Numbered from the stretch's first letter, positions 44,901 to 53,440 are shown. The stretch is DNA of 64,000 nt from Lewinellaceae bacterium (GCA_020636025.1 JACJYQ010000003.1:1-64000); one strand, 5' to 3'. Notes: generated by a model not told the origin, from the letters alone. Made by a program: numbers and translations.

Positions 44901-46663
44901 CTACAAATAGAGGAAATCACGAAGCGATCATGCTTGAAATGTATGAAGACTTTGTTCTTAAACTGTTGCTGCGAAACAATGAGCAGGAAGCCGCAGGTGT
45001 TGTGGAATACCTCAAGCGTCGCTTCCCTGATTCTGAAAAAACACTGTTGTCGGGGGCACACACAGCCTTGATCCAGCGTAATTTTCTACTTGCGCAAAAA
45101 CTATATGCCAATTACCTTAAAATGGTATCAACGGCAGCTGAACTTTTTGACCGAAAACTTGAAGAGATTTATTCGGAGTTGTCTCAGTTTCAGGAATATG
45201 GCTTGCTTGATAGTCTGCAGGTAAATTGTCTTTGTGGCTTGTTTCAAAAATTTCCGAATTTCGAGAAACTATGCCCCTCTGATCAGAGTTACGACCAGGT
45301 TCCGGCAATTTCCGAGGTGTTTATTTTTCGGGATATTTATAATACAATCGACTCTGCAGCCTTTCTCATAAACAACAGCGCGAGAACACGCTTGCTGGAG
45401 CGTACGCTTGACCTGGCTAAAAGCCTGCAGTATGAAAATGCAAATCTGGCAGAGAAGCTGGTTGACACAGTAAGTCTTGCGCTCGCAGATGCCTACCTTA
45501 TTCAGGCCAACGCCGAACAAAACTCCTATAAAGTGCCGGGGTTCTATAAAAAGAGCCTCTTGTTGCTCGAGTCAATGGGAACATTTAATGGCGATTTGTC
45601 AGACTCTACCCGGATTGCATTTATAGCCAAAACCCAAACCGCCTGGGGAGCGTATTTACTCAAAATCAATCAACCATACGAGGCGTTGCAACACTTGAAA
45701 GCCGGTTTTTATGTGTTAGAGAAACTTCCGGATACTCAGGATGAAGCCAATGGCTTCCAAAGAGAATATTCCTGGAAACATTTGTACAATCCTTTATTAC
45801 TCAACTTATGCCGTGCAAACCTGTTGCTTGGGGAACCTCTCGATGCAACACATGCTATTGAAGATGTAGCGAGATTCGAATTCAGCAATTATAAATCCAT
45901 TTATACAGGTCATATTAACCTGCTCGTTGGAGATGAAGCAGCGGCGCTTGAAAGTTTTGTGGCCTTGCCTTCTCCTGATGAATTTGCGGAGGCAATATTT
46001 TTGGTTTATCAAATGGCAGAACTCCTGCCCGTGCAGGCAGAACGGTTAAAGGCTTTTGTGCCAAATGCAACAAACAGGTTCATTTTACTCCACCCCGACT
46101 ACAGCAGCGATGAAATAAACAATTATCTTTCTTTCTTCCAGTATACCCATTATGATGCCATGGGAATGTGGGATTCGGCAATCGTTTGGTCAGAAAGAGG
46201 CCTGGCCAGTCTGGAAAGGTTGATGAAAAAACCAGATCATGTCTTTACCTGGCGTGAAAGCTGGTATAGCACACAGATATACCATGTATACTATCTTCTG
46301 GCTGGCAGATTCAAGGATACCAGTGTGCTGACCCAGGTAATTCGCTTGTCGGAAGAGGTGGAGAAAAGCATTGAAAGGGACGACCCCTACTCAGGGTACA
46401 AGGATTTTGTATTTACCAATTTGGCGCACGCTTACTATCTTCGTAACCGACCTGGAGACCGTGAAAAGGCACTTGACACGTATCGAATGCATTTAAATAC
46501 GAACAGCTATTATTACGATCCTTGGGAGACCCTACAACAGGATTTTAGAAATCTGCATCATGCTGGTGTTCAATGGCCGGATCTTGTGGATTTGGTTCAC
46601 AAAATAAAACCGGCAAACGTTATGCTCACCCAGGAAGATTGGCGTGAAATGGGTGTTGAGTAG
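41987..46663 (+). CDS. very large exported propeller/TPR protein
   Basis: A 1558-residue protein from ATG 41987 with a signal peptide (MRKFLFIPFLFSISVLAAQ). Two similar cysteine-bearing helical modules open it (CYVRKVDAATAAFRRGDFRAAQRLFEEAKTC, about 43-75; CFQITVKEAERAFRDSCWDDAAKLYRAAKTC, about 130-160), TPR-like in pattern. Residues about 270-900 look like WD40-type propeller blades (LWLGYPDRVEILDV, GRWLVAQDMNGKVIVWAL, GLALVSSDDEGDISIWDVSDG). Residues about 930-1558 are helical repeats (ALIQRNFLLAQKLYANYLKM, WGAYLLKINQPYEALQHLKAGF). No enzymatic domain is seen. A scaffold role is inferred only from the repeats. Confidence 0.8.
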   Translation: MRKFLFIPFLFSISVLAAQNYKPEYYQNQYEPQAQKKIEVNCYVRKVDAATAAFRRGDFRAAQRLFEEAKTCPETKSSSRRSRDLDAKINNCKAQLERGISRDVNTRNAGIEITGRRFIRSKVFTRNVDPNCFQITVKEAERAFRDSCWDDAAKLYRAAKTCQDASQTDRERMNAKIEACREAAEDELLQKEQQAIRSARHALAAGLSDDVLDLLRQGNRSLAWRLGDFANFYIAPDDNPDCLDAMYTTYYYEQPANENEIINPPFGYHLYDELSLDAQLKFLNIDEMQLVVYNPADKKVMIWQFPDFQSQDLSWGKLKDPIGFDAAPDGSAMLYGRNYFYLEGPEATIPVQRVKNYCFGDSDESLLFFYEEEGVGIKIFSEESMSRIQKSQNPKYDKMNRVQSASDAIPIGNSLLAMQYYKGELWLGYPDRVEILDVNADNLAVNSRKIYQLQDSILWNSGVVSMRLFPEAKKVIIGNEGESLSFVINSASVPDGPISPEENIQGDVRDCHYINGHLLAVTTELTEGTWDEIMTVRELAEEPVILNRFYTNSGSTTRSATISLDGRWLVAQDMNGKVIVWALKDSTVSPPVPFKSILGDQFSADGNHLFSKQNNEFKVYDLDDIDSGAEKTYETILDPIVPEGRSNEWAVYFSSFSRLSVQNFHSGQQHFFDVEGLLSSVPYTLDKEEASFFAYSPTSGVVRICSLTDGAIVSSRDFGGQITQLKFIPGTEQILVVSRSSGGRYTVKVWNYVKSDEPLKVLRLQDYTVRYVRVCDQGDKIALCNTEDIRIFLLDNLNDENVVIKPSKSNFIIDIEFRPDGLALVSSDDEGDISIWDVSDGKSLLNVSNTWEGKKYSVSRLAFAYGGSRLRVLSSVNDLVMTVDLDPISLRDVVQSGSRWLTSFSSKQIRDYNLEIAFKYPGNFDRLASSGDLPLIRSFFQYFREQSISSNNIDQVRSYCDRAYFLFEKLDSTNRGNHEAIMLEMYEDFVLKLLLRNNEQEAAGVVEYLKRRFPDSEKTLLSGAHTALIQRNFLLAQKLYANYLKMVSTAAELFDRKLEEIYSELSQFQEYGLLDSLQVNCLCGLFQKFPNFEKLCPSDQSYDQVPAISEVFIFRDIYNTIDSAAFLINNSARTRLLERTLDLAKSLQYENANLAEKLVDTVSLALADAYLIQANAEQNSYKVPGFYKKSLLLLESMGTFNGDLSDSTRIAFIAKTQTAWGAYLLKINQPYEALQHLKAGFYVLEKLPDTQDEANGFQREYSWKHLYNPLLLNLCRANLLLGEPLDATHAIEDVARFEFSNYKSIYTGHINLLVGDEAAALESFVALPSPDEFAEAIFLVYQMAELLPVQAERLKAFVPNATNRFILLHPDYSSDEINNYLSFFQYTHYDAMGMWDSAIVWSERGLASLERLMKKPDHVFTWRESWYSTQIYHVYYLLAGRFKDTSVLTQVIRLSEEVEKSIERDDPYSGYKDFVFTNLAHAYYLRNRPGDREKALDTYRMHLNTNSYYYDPWETLQQDFRNLHHAGVQWPDLVDLVHKIKPANVMLTQEDWREMGVE

Positions 46664-46735
46664 GGAATGCCAGGTGTCTCTGAGGCATATTGGGGCTTTC
46701 CCGAACAGGCGCTTTAACAGCAGGTTAAACAATGA

Positions 46736-46766
46736 TTTGTAACAGCTATCTAAAAACCTACCTTTG
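46736..46766 (+). promoter_or_regulatory. full Bacteroidota-type promoter for the HD-PycTM gene
   Basis: TTTG at 46736-46739 and TACCTTTG at 46759-46766 are separated by exactly 19 bp, the ideal TTTG-N19-TANNTTTG arrangement, ending 20 bp before ATG 46787. Confidence 0.75.
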
Positions 46767-46786
46767 CAGGCAATTAACGTAGAAGC

Positions 46787-48028
46787 ATGACTAGCACAAA
46801 CACGTTGCTGAAAGAATCTGAAGAGTTTATCATCGACTATTTTGCCGAACACCTTTCGGCGAATTATGTCTTTCATGATCCAGAGCATACGGCTCAGACT
46901 GTGGCTGCTGCAAAGACGATTGGTGAAGGCTTCCATCTGAATGATAAGGAAATGCAAATTCTGCTTCTGGCAACCTGGTTTCACGACACTGGTTATGCCC
47001 ATGGTCCGGTGGATCACGAGGATCGTAGTTGTCAGATAGCTTCCGAGTTTTTAAAAGACAAAATTTCAGATGAAGACCTGGAGGAAGTAAAGGCTTGCAT
47101 ACAGGCTACCAAAGTGCCGCAAATGCCTCAAAACCTGTTGCAACAGATTATTTGTGATGCCGACCTGAGTCATCTTGGTATGAAAACATACTGGGAGCGC
47201 AACAGCAAGCTACGGCAGGAGTTTACACTCACCCGTAACAGCATCATGAATGACAATGAATGGGTGGAGTTCGAGCTCGAATTTATGGTGAACCATGAGT
47301 ACCACACCGAGGTAGCCCGGGCGCTTTTGAACAAGAGAAAAGCCAAAAACATCCAGAAACTCCTCAAGCAAAAAAAACGACTCAACCCAAAAATGGCGCT
47401 TACCGTTGATGAGCTGAATTTGCTTGATGGCAAGAAAAAGAAAGACAGACACAGTCTGGAAAAGGTGTTATTGGAGAGTGAAGCTGAAATAAAATTGTCG
47501 CGATTTGGTCGTGGAGTGGAAACCATGTACCGGACTACTTACCGAACTCATACCAACCTGAGTTCTATGGCAGATAGCAAGGCCAACCTGATGTTATCGG
47601 TAAATGCCATCGTTATTTCGATCCTGGTATCAAATTTACTGCCCAAGCTCATAGATGAATTTACCGTAACGCTTTTCGTCCCTTTCATTTTGCTCACCAT
47701 TACCTGCCTGGGATCTATGGTGTATGCAACCCTGTCTACCCGACCAAAAATAACCGAGGGGAAAATAACCCGGGATGACATAAAGCAACGGAGAGCCAAT
47801 CTCCTCTTTTTTGGGAACTTCTTTAACATGTCGCTTGACGACTTCCAGTGGGGTGTAAATGAAATGCTGGCTGATCCTGAATTTTTGTATAGTTCGATGA
47901 GTCGCGATCTGTATTTCCTGGGGATAGTTTTGGCAAAGAAATACCGATACCTGAGTATTTGCTACAACATATTCATGTACGGCCTGATCATTTCTATGTT
48001 GGCTTTCGGCCTTTCATTCGCCTTCTAA
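46787..48028 (+). CDS. HD-domain phosphohydrolase fused to a PycTM-type membrane domain
   Basis: A 413-residue protein. N-terminal HD domain: a metal His in FHDPEHTAQTV (about 25-35), the HD pair in TWFHDTGYAHG (about 62-72) and CDADLSHLG (about 124-132), so hydrolysis of a phosphate ester or cyclic nucleotide is plausible. The C-terminal 160 residues (TNLSSMADSKANLMLSVNAIVISILVSNLL ... FVPFILLTITCLGSMVYATL ... YNIFMYGLIISMLAFGLSF) have three membrane segments and match the PycTM effector domain of Pycsar systems (PF18967, formerly DUF5706). No pyrimidine cyclase is adjacent. It has its own perfect promoter. Confidence 0.85.
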   Translation: MTSTNTLLKESEEFIIDYFAEHLSANYVFHDPEHTAQTVAAAKTIGEGFHLNDKEMQILLLATWFHDTGYAHGPVDHEDRSCQIASEFLKDKISDEDLEEVKACIQATKVPQMPQNLLQQIICDADLSHLGMKTYWERNSKLRQEFTLTRNSIMNDNEWVEFELEFMVNHEYHTEVARALLNKRKAKNIQKLLKQKKRLNPKMALTVDELNLLDGKKKKDRHSLEKVLLESEAEIKLSRFGRGVETMYRTTYRTHTNLSSMADSKANLMLSVNAIVISILVSNLLPKLIDEFTVTLFVPFILLTITCLGSMVYATLSTRPKITEGKITRDDIKQRRANLLFFGNFFNMSLDDFQWGVNEMLADPEFLYSSMSRDLYFLGIVLAKKYRYLSICYNIFMYGLIISMLAFGLSFAF

Positions 48029-48076
48029 CAATTTAAACTCAAACAACCTTTGCCTGTATCGGGCTGTCTTTTGAAT

Positions 48077-48796
48077 ATGCCATTAGTTATCATCCCAACA
48101 TACAATGAACTGGAAAATGTAGAAGCCATCATCCGGGCTGTTCATAGCTTGTCCGATGGGTTTCATGTGCTTATAGTGGATGATGGTTCTCCCGATGGCA
48201 CAGCAGATGTAGTGCGAAAACTGCAAAAGACAGATTTCCCCGAAACGCTGCATTTACTTGAGCGCAAAGGGAAACTCGGGTTGGGTACCGCCTATATTGC
48301 CGGTTTCCGCTGGGGCCTGGAGCGTCATTACGAGTATTTCTTCGAAATGGATGCCGATTTTTCGCACGACCCAAATGACTTACCTCGCTTACTGGCAAAA
48401 TGCCGTGATGAAGGCGCCGATGTGTCGGTTGGATCCAGATATTGCAGAGGAGGCCGGGTGAAAGATTGGCCTATGGACCGGATCGTGCTATCGCGCGGCG
48501 CCTCTCTGTATACCAGCCTTATTTTATGGATGCCCGTTGCCGACCCAACCGCAGGTTTTATTTGTTACCGTAGAAGAGTTCTGGAAGCCATTGATCTGGA
48601 TCGGATCAAGTTTATCGGATATGCTTTTCAGATTGAAATGAAATACACCGCCTACCGCCTTGGGTTCAAGGTAAAAGAAGTGCCCATTACCTTCAAGGAC
48701 AGGATTAAAGGACAGTCCAAAATGTCGCTTCACATCATCCGTGAAGCCATGCTAGGCGTTATCCAGATGCGGTTCAGAAAAGTAAGAAGGAAATAA
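48077..48796 (+). CDS. GT2 polyprenyl-phosphate mannose synthase-like glycosyltransferase
   Basis: A 239-residue protein from ATG 48077. IPTYNELENVEAIIRAV, LIVDDGSPDGTADVV, ERKGKLGLGTAYIAGFRWGL, FEMDADFSHDP (the metal-binding DAD) and VGSRYCRGGRVKDWPMDRIVLSRGASLYTS are the signature blocks of dolichyl/polyprenyl-phosphate mannose synthases, ending at FKDRIKGQSKMSL. It lacks C-terminal membrane segments, like short DPM1-type enzymes. It would make polyprenyl-phosphate-mannose from GDP-mannose on the cytoplasmic face. The donor could serve the GT-C protein at 5690. Confidence 0.92.
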   Translation: MPLVIIPTYNELENVEAIIRAVHSLSDGFHVLIVDDGSPDGTADVVRKLQKTDFPETLHLLERKGKLGLGTAYIAGFRWGLERHYEYFFEMDADFSHDPNDLPRLLAKCRDEGADVSVGSRYCRGGRVKDWPMDRIVLSRGASLYTSLILWMPVADPTAGFICYRRRVLEAIDLDRIKFIGYAFQIEMKYTAYRLGFKVKEVPITFKDRIKGQSKMSLHIIREAMLGVIQMRFRKVRRK

Positions 48797-48896
48797 TGGA
48801 TCAATGCGAAATGCATCAATGCACCAATGCGAAATAGGTCTAAATTTTTTATCTTTCATTTCGCATTGGTACATTGATGCATTCCGCATTGGTTTT
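48796..48896. repeat. ATCAATGCGAAATG-word inverted repeat between convergent genes
   Basis: 48796-48835 (TGGATCAATGCGAAATGCAT ...) is answered by 48857-48896 with few mismatches. It fills the whole gap between the GT2 gene and ald, and may terminate both transcripts. Confidence 0.8.
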
Positions 48897-50013
48897 AGTT
48901 TGCCATTACAGAATCTACTGTGTCCAGCGGCAGGTTAAATGCCTCGGCAACGCCTTTATACACAACTTTCCCTTTCACTACATTCAGGCCCAGTTTAAGT
49001 TCTGCATTTTCGCTGCATGCTTTTTGCCAGCCTTTATCTGCCAGTTGCACAGCATAAGGCAGGGTAGCATTCGTAAGCGCCACTGTTGAGGTGAATGGTA
49101 CTGCACCGGGCATATTGGCTACGCAGTAGTGTACCACATCTTCAATGATGAAAGTTGGATCTTCGTGTGTGGTAGGGCGTGTTGTTTCCATACAACCACC
49201 CTGGTCTACAGCCACGTCCACAACTACGGTGCCCGGACGCATTAGTTTCAGCATTTCCCGGGTGATGAGGTTTGGCGCTTTGGCACCTGGCAAAAGCACA
49301 GCGCCGATAACGAGATCATGGGTTTGGATATGACGACGAATGTTGTATTCATTGGAAAACTCTGTTACCACATTGGCAGGCATAACGTCGCTGAGGTAGC
49401 GAAGTCGTGGAAGGCTCACATCGAGGATGGTAACCAGTGCGCCAAGACCGGCGGCCATTTTAGCCGCCTGGGTTCCAACAATACCGCCACCAATCACCAG
49501 GACCTTACCAGGTGTAACACCTGGTACGCCACCCAGCAAAACGCCGCGACCTTTTACGGGCTTTTCCAGGAATTTGGCACCTTCCTGAACGGCCATACGA
49601 CCTGCTACTTCCGACATTGGAATAAGCAAGGGCAGTTGACGGTCTTTTGTTTCTACTGTTTCATAGGCCAGGCAAATAGCCCCGCTTTTGATCATGGCAT
49701 TGGTAAGTGGTTCACTGGAGGCAAAGTGAAAATATGTGAAAATCAATTGGTTAGGACGACAACGACCATATTCCTCAGCGATAGGTTCTTTAACCTTCAT
49801 GATCATTTCCGCTTTGGCCCAAATCTCGTCGGCAGTTTTGAGTATCGAGGCATTGGCATCAGTATAGTCTTTGTCTTCAAAACCACTGCCGACACCGGCT
49901 CCGCTTTGAATATAAACCGTATGACCCCTACGCGTAAGTTCCATTGCACCGGCAGGCGTGAGCGCAACCCGGTTCTCATTAGTTTTGATCTCTGTTGGTA
50001 CCCCAATTACCAT
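48895..50013 (-). CDS. ald: alanine dehydrogenase
   Basis: A 372-residue NAD-dependent enzyme interconverting L-alanine and pyruvate plus ammonia. The N-terminus MVIGVPTEIKTNENRVALTPAGAMEL, the substrate-binding MKVKEPIAEEY and FTYFHFASS blocks, the NAD fold VLVIGGGIVGTQAAKMAAGLGA, and VVDVAVDQGGCMETTRPTTHEDPTF are all standard. Length is typical. A minus-strand TACCTTTG at 50086-50093 is a likely -7 element. The 291-bp upstream gap holds CAATGAACAATG words at both ends. Confidence 0.96.
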   Translation of the reverse strand: MVIGVPTEIKTNENRVALTPAGAMELTRRGHTVYIQSGAGVGSGFEDKDYTDANASILKTADEIWAKAEMIMKVKEPIAEEYGRCRPNQLIFTYFHFASSEPLTNAMIKSGAICLAYETVETKDRQLPLLIPMSEVAGRMAVQEGAKFLEKPVKGRGVLLGGVPGVTPGKVLVIGGGIVGTQAAKMAAGLGALVTILDVSLPRLRYLSDVMPANVVTEFSNEYNIRRHIQTHDLVIGAVLLPGAKAPNLITREMLKLMRPGTVVVDVAVDQGGCMETTRPTTHEDPTFIIEDVVHYCVANMPGAVPFTSTVALTNATLPYAVQLADKGWQKACSENAELKLGLNVVKGKVVYKGVAEAFNLPLDTVDSVMAN

Positions 50014-50085
50014 GTGATGAATGACTTTAGTTGGTTAGAAATTGTATTTGACATAGTATCCCTTCTGCAATCTACAAAAGGCGAT

Positions 50086-50093
50086 CAAAGGTA
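50086..50093 (-). promoter_or_regulatory. -7 promoter element for ald
   Basis: On the minus strand this reads TACCTTTG, 72 bp upstream of the ald ATG. No -33 match at ideal spacing. Confidence 0.45.
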
Positions 50094-50106
50094 GGAAACA
50101 CTTTAT

Positions 50107-50303
50107 ATTAATGGTGAATGATTAATGGACAATGAACAATGAGCAATGGACAATGAAGCAATCTGGTTTGGCTTTTGCTGGGAGTGTTCAATTAAGTGTG
50201 TCATGTAATTAAACACTCTCCCCCTTTTGCATGTAAATCATATTTAATATCTAAAATCTACAGTTCATTTCATTGTTCATTGTTCATTGTCCATTGTTCA
50301 TTA
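50107..50303. repeat. AATGAAC/TTCATTG-word inverted repeat between ald and the next gene
   Basis: Left words ATGATTAATGGACAATGAAC (50116-50156) are answered by TTCATTGTTCATTGTCCATT ... ATTAATCAT (50271-50307). The same heptamers as at 34349 and 34639. Between them lies 110 bp with AT-rich sequence and a GGGAGTGTTcaattaag ... AACACTCTCCC hairpin (50180-50223). Confidence 0.75.
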
Positions 50304-50304
50304 A

Positions 50305-52002
50305 TCATTGCATCCTCCGTCTTCTCAGATCCACGGCTTTCCGCACTTCGGGTCGTTTTGAAATGATCTGATCAAATTTGTCTTTTTTTACAGGTTCGGG
50401 GAATTGTTCCAGGAATTGCTCTGCTTTGTCTGGGGAAGGATTTTGTTCCATTTTTTTCAGGTAGGCTTCTTCCAGAACCGGTTGTACTTCCGACATTATT
50501 TCCGGATTGCTGGCTGCGGCCTCTGTGAGCTCGTCGAGCCGGTTCTGTTCGGGGAAATCCTGCAGGTAATCGGTTATTTTTTTGACTGTAGGCTTGGTTT
50601 TGGCGGAAGTGATGTAGGCTTCTTCTACAGCTTGAAGTATTTTCCCTCTGTCTTCTTTCGTGGTTTCGGCTGCTAATTTGATATCGCTCAGCCGGGTGCT
50701 TTCGGGGAAATTATCCACAAAGCGGCTGATGTTTTCCGGGCTTGGCTTTCTGCGGATACTGTCGATGGCAGCTGTTTCCAATTTTGTAATTCTCGTGGAT
50801 ACTACTGTCCGGTATTTCCCATCGGGGTATTTATCCTGGTAGGCTCTCAGGTAGGCAAGTCTGGTACTTTTTTCTGCCCTGTTATACAAGGCCTTTTCCA
50901 GAAAACGGCTGTCGGGGTGTTTTTCGATGTAGGCCGTGTAAGCCTGCTCATCATCCTGGATTATGCTGGCCACCCACCAGTCGCGGATTTCGCTTGGGGT
51001 GAGCGCCCAGGTTGCGGATGTTCCCGCCAGAATGAAAACCATAAACAAGGCCACATTTCTGGCGCGGCCACTGCTTTTTCTAGGGCTTTCTGGTTGCGGC
51101 ATCGATTTTGGAGCTTCATAGATCGTGCCGGTGGTTTCAATCGGAGCCGGAGGGGGGGCACTCTCTGGTTTGGCTTGTTCAATTGGCGGCATATCCTGCC
51201 CGGCAAAGGCCAGCGCTTCTCCGGCTTTTTTGAAGCCATCACCAGTTGCTGCCGGAGCGGGAGTTTCAAGCTTTTTATCGAGTAGTACTTCCGGGTGCTC
51301 GGTGGTAATCTGAATGGTTTCCCGAAAAACCAGCACTTTCCGGTGTATCTGGTTGAAAGCCATTTCCAGTACCGAGACCTTTACTTCCAGGGGATGTGTG
51401 CCTGTTTGTTGTGGTGCGACGTAAAAAAACCACTCTGTGAAGCCATCCTCGGTTATCAATTGTTGGGGCGGGCTGGTAGATCTGATTTCAAATACAGCTT
51501 CTTTTGCCGGATCGCCCAACTCTACCTGCATAAGGTCCGAAACACGCGTCAAACCTTTCACCACCACCTGGTCATCGAGCATGATTTCCTCTACGATGGC
51601 ATCTTCATCAATGGCAATGCGTACCACACATTCTGATTCTTCCCGCAAGGTCATCTGATGTGGAATGCGATATAGAACATGTCCGTTTTTGGCTTTATTA
51701 GCATCTTCTTTCCCAGATTGTGGTGTGGCGTCAAAATCAGCTTCATCCAGGGCCTGCACAAAATCTGAGAGGTCGGCGCGAATGGAGTTGTATTCCGTTT
51801 GAAGAGCGGTGTTATCCAGTGTGCCGCGAAGTGCTTTTTTATTGGCATCGTTCAGGCGGCCAAGCAGGGTAAGCACAGTCACACGTTTTTCGGAATGCTC
51901 GGGCAACAGGTCACGCAGCTTTTGCAGGGCGGTGCTCAGATGTTGCAAGTCGAGCAGCAGCTCTTCCAGTTGACGTTTTAATTCCGGTAGCGGGATATTC
52001 AT
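50305..52002 (-). CDS. membrane protein with an EAD-like N-terminal domain and periplasmic helical repeats
   Basis: A 565-residue protein. Residues 1-90 form a helical domain (LKRQLEELLLDLQHLSTALQKL ... VTVLTLLGRLNDANKKALRG ... ALQTEYNSIRADLSDFVQAL) resembling effector-associated, death-like domains of Bacteroidota conflict proteins. Residues about 105-245 are a beta-rich domain (VLYRIPHQMTLREESECVVRIAIDEDAIVEEI ... TEWFFYVAPQQTGTHPLEVKVSV). A Pro/Ala linker leads to one membrane segment (NVALFMVFILAGTSATWAL, about 314-332), then helical repeats with spacing like DSRFLEKALYN and FPESTRLSDIK. The EAD assignment is from pattern alone. It follows the 52028 gene by 25 bp, likely one operon. Confidence 0.75.
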   Translation of the reverse strand: MNIPLPELKRQLEELLLDLQHLSTALQKLRDLLPEHSEKRVTVLTLLGRLNDANKKALRGTLDNTALQTEYNSIRADLSDFVQALDEADFDATPQSGKEDANKAKNGHVLYRIPHQMTLREESECVVRIAIDEDAIVEEIMLDDQVVVKGLTRVSDLMQVELGDPAKEAVFEIRSTSPPQQLITEDGFTEWFFYVAPQQTGTHPLEVKVSVLEMAFNQIHRKVLVFRETIQITTEHPEVLLDKKLETPAPAATGDGFKKAGEALAFAGQDMPPIEQAKPESAPPPAPIETTGTIYEAPKSMPQPESPRKSSGRARNVALFMVFILAGTSATWALTPSEIRDWWVASIIQDDEQAYTAYIEKHPDSRFLEKALYNRAEKSTRLAYLRAYQDKYPDGKYRTVVSTRITKLETAAIDSIRRKPSPENISRFVDNFPESTRLSDIKLAAETTKEDRGKILQAVEEAYITSAKTKPTVKKITDYLQDFPEQNRLDELTEAAASNPEIMSEVQPVLEEAYLKKMEQNPSPDKAEQFLEQFPEPVKKDKFDQIISKRPEVRKAVDLRRRRMQ

Positions 52003-52027
52003 TCGAATGGTATTTATTAAAGATTAG

Positions 52028-53440
52028 TCAGGCGTAGGCTCTTAGTTGTTCGAGCAACCAGGATTTCTCCATCACATCTGAACGATTTTCAATTTCCTTG
52101 TACAGCATGTTCATGGCCAATCGGTTCGAAGTGTCAGCTTCTATCAGTTTCCTGGTAAAATGGATGAGATTTTCATGGCTGGTCTGGTGATGTCCTAAGT
52201 TTTTTTGCTTTTGAAGATAGGTACTGAAACTATCCAGCAATGGAGCCAGCGAAGTGGTATCATTTGTCTCATAATAGGTTTGCAACAACATACGTCTGAC
52301 CTCCAAGTTACTGGTAACATCTTCCAGGTTTAATTTTTTTAGCAAAGGAAGCGCCTGGCTAAAGTCTTTCTGCCGGAATCGGAGGAATGCGAGATTTAAG
52401 CGATACAGGCTTTCTCTTTCCTTTGGATGAATTTTGCTTTTGTACTGTTCCAGAAATTTTTCAGCCCAGGCATAATCGCCATAGCTTACTGCGACCCGTA
52501 TTATGTTTTTATACGTATGCCCGGAAAGCATGTTGTTTTCCAGAAAAACATCCTTTTCCAGTCCTGCTTTGTACAATTCAAATGCTTCTCGTATAAATGA
52601 GCGGCGGCCTGCATTTACGCGGCGAATACAAGCGTTAATCAGGATGTAGTACAAAGAACGAAGCTCGGTAGCACTAAAACGGTGTTGAAATTTGTTAAGT
52701 GTGTTCTTAAGCCGTTCATAAGGATCATCATCTGTGGGGGCCTGCAACATTTGATAGGCATGATAATAAACCGCCACAGCAGGAATCTGAAGCATTTCTT
52801 GTCTGCCGGCGGTCTTGATGACTACTTGCAATAAATCCAGGCGGAATTCTTGCCCGGAAACAGCCTGGTTGGTATGAGTGAGACAGGCGTTTCTCAGCAT
52901 TTCGGAGATATAAAACGTTGTCAGCTCATCGGGCATAGAGGGAAGCTCTTCCTTGGAATCACTTGATAAACCAGCGCTGTATTTTACCTGCTCTTGTTGA
53001 AGCATGTAGCGGCTAAAGTGGTATTGGGCATCCCGTATGGGTTGTTGTTCCACCTGATCCCGGCCTTGTTCCCAGGCTTTTTCAAATAACTGATCCAGGT
53101 TTCTCGTGCCCAAACTGCGAAGCAAATATCGCTGTACATCTGCTTCGTCTGACTGCCATTCCGACCAGGCGAGATATTGCCTGACTGTTGCCAATAGAAA
53201 TGACATGATATGCCGCAATTGCTTGACCTTAAGCGCTTTGCCAGGGCATGCTGCCTTCCAGAGCGCTTCAGCTGATAGCTCTTTTGCTGTGACCTTATTA
53301 ATGTTGTCGCAGAGATACTCCCCCAACAGAGCAACATCTTCACGGCGGTTGAATACCCCGCAGCGTACCCACTCACGCAAGGCGCGCAAGTCCTTGGGTG
53401 ATAATTGGCGGAATGTTCGGATGAGTAGGGTGGTTGTCAT
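52028..53440 (-). CDS. helical-repeat protein, unknown function
   Basis: A 470-residue protein from ATG 53440 (an upstream in-frame extension of 36 residues is hydrophobic and implausible). It opens MTTTLLIRTFRQLSPKDLRALREWVRCGVFNRREDV and is helical throughout, with TPR-like segments such as LFELYKAGLEKDVFLENNMLSGHTYKNIIRVAVSYGDYAWAEKFLEQY and FLRFRQKDFSQALPLLKKLN. No catalytic motif or signal peptide is seen, so it is probably cytoplasmic. I recall similar proteins being common in Saprospiraceae without an assigned role. It is probably cotranscribed with the EAD-like gene. Confidence 0.75.
   Translation of the reverse strand: MTTTLLIRTFRQLSPKDLRALREWVRCGVFNRREDVALLGEYLCDNINKVTAKELSAEALWKAACPGKALKVKQLRHIMSFLLATVRQYLAWSEWQSDEADVQRYLLRSLGTRNLDQLFEKAWEQGRDQVEQQPIRDAQYHFSRYMLQQEQVKYSAGLSSDSKEELPSMPDELTTFYISEMLRNACLTHTNQAVSGQEFRLDLLQVVIKTAGRQEMLQIPAVAVYYHAYQMLQAPTDDDPYERLKNTLNKFQHRFSATELRSLYYILINACIRRVNAGRRSFIREAFELYKAGLEKDVFLENNMLSGHTYKNIIRVAVSYGDYAWAEKFLEQYKSKIHPKERESLYRLNLAFLRFRQKDFSQALPLLKKLNLEDVTSNLEVRRMLLQTYYETNDTTSLAPLLDSFSTYLQKQKNLGHHQTSHENLIHFTRKLIEADTSNRLAMNMLYKEIENRSDVMEKSWLLEQLRAYA

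Noticed and set aside
46664..46735. Terminator after the 1558-residue protein gene
   Set aside because: Only weak stems and no T tract could be found before the next promoter.
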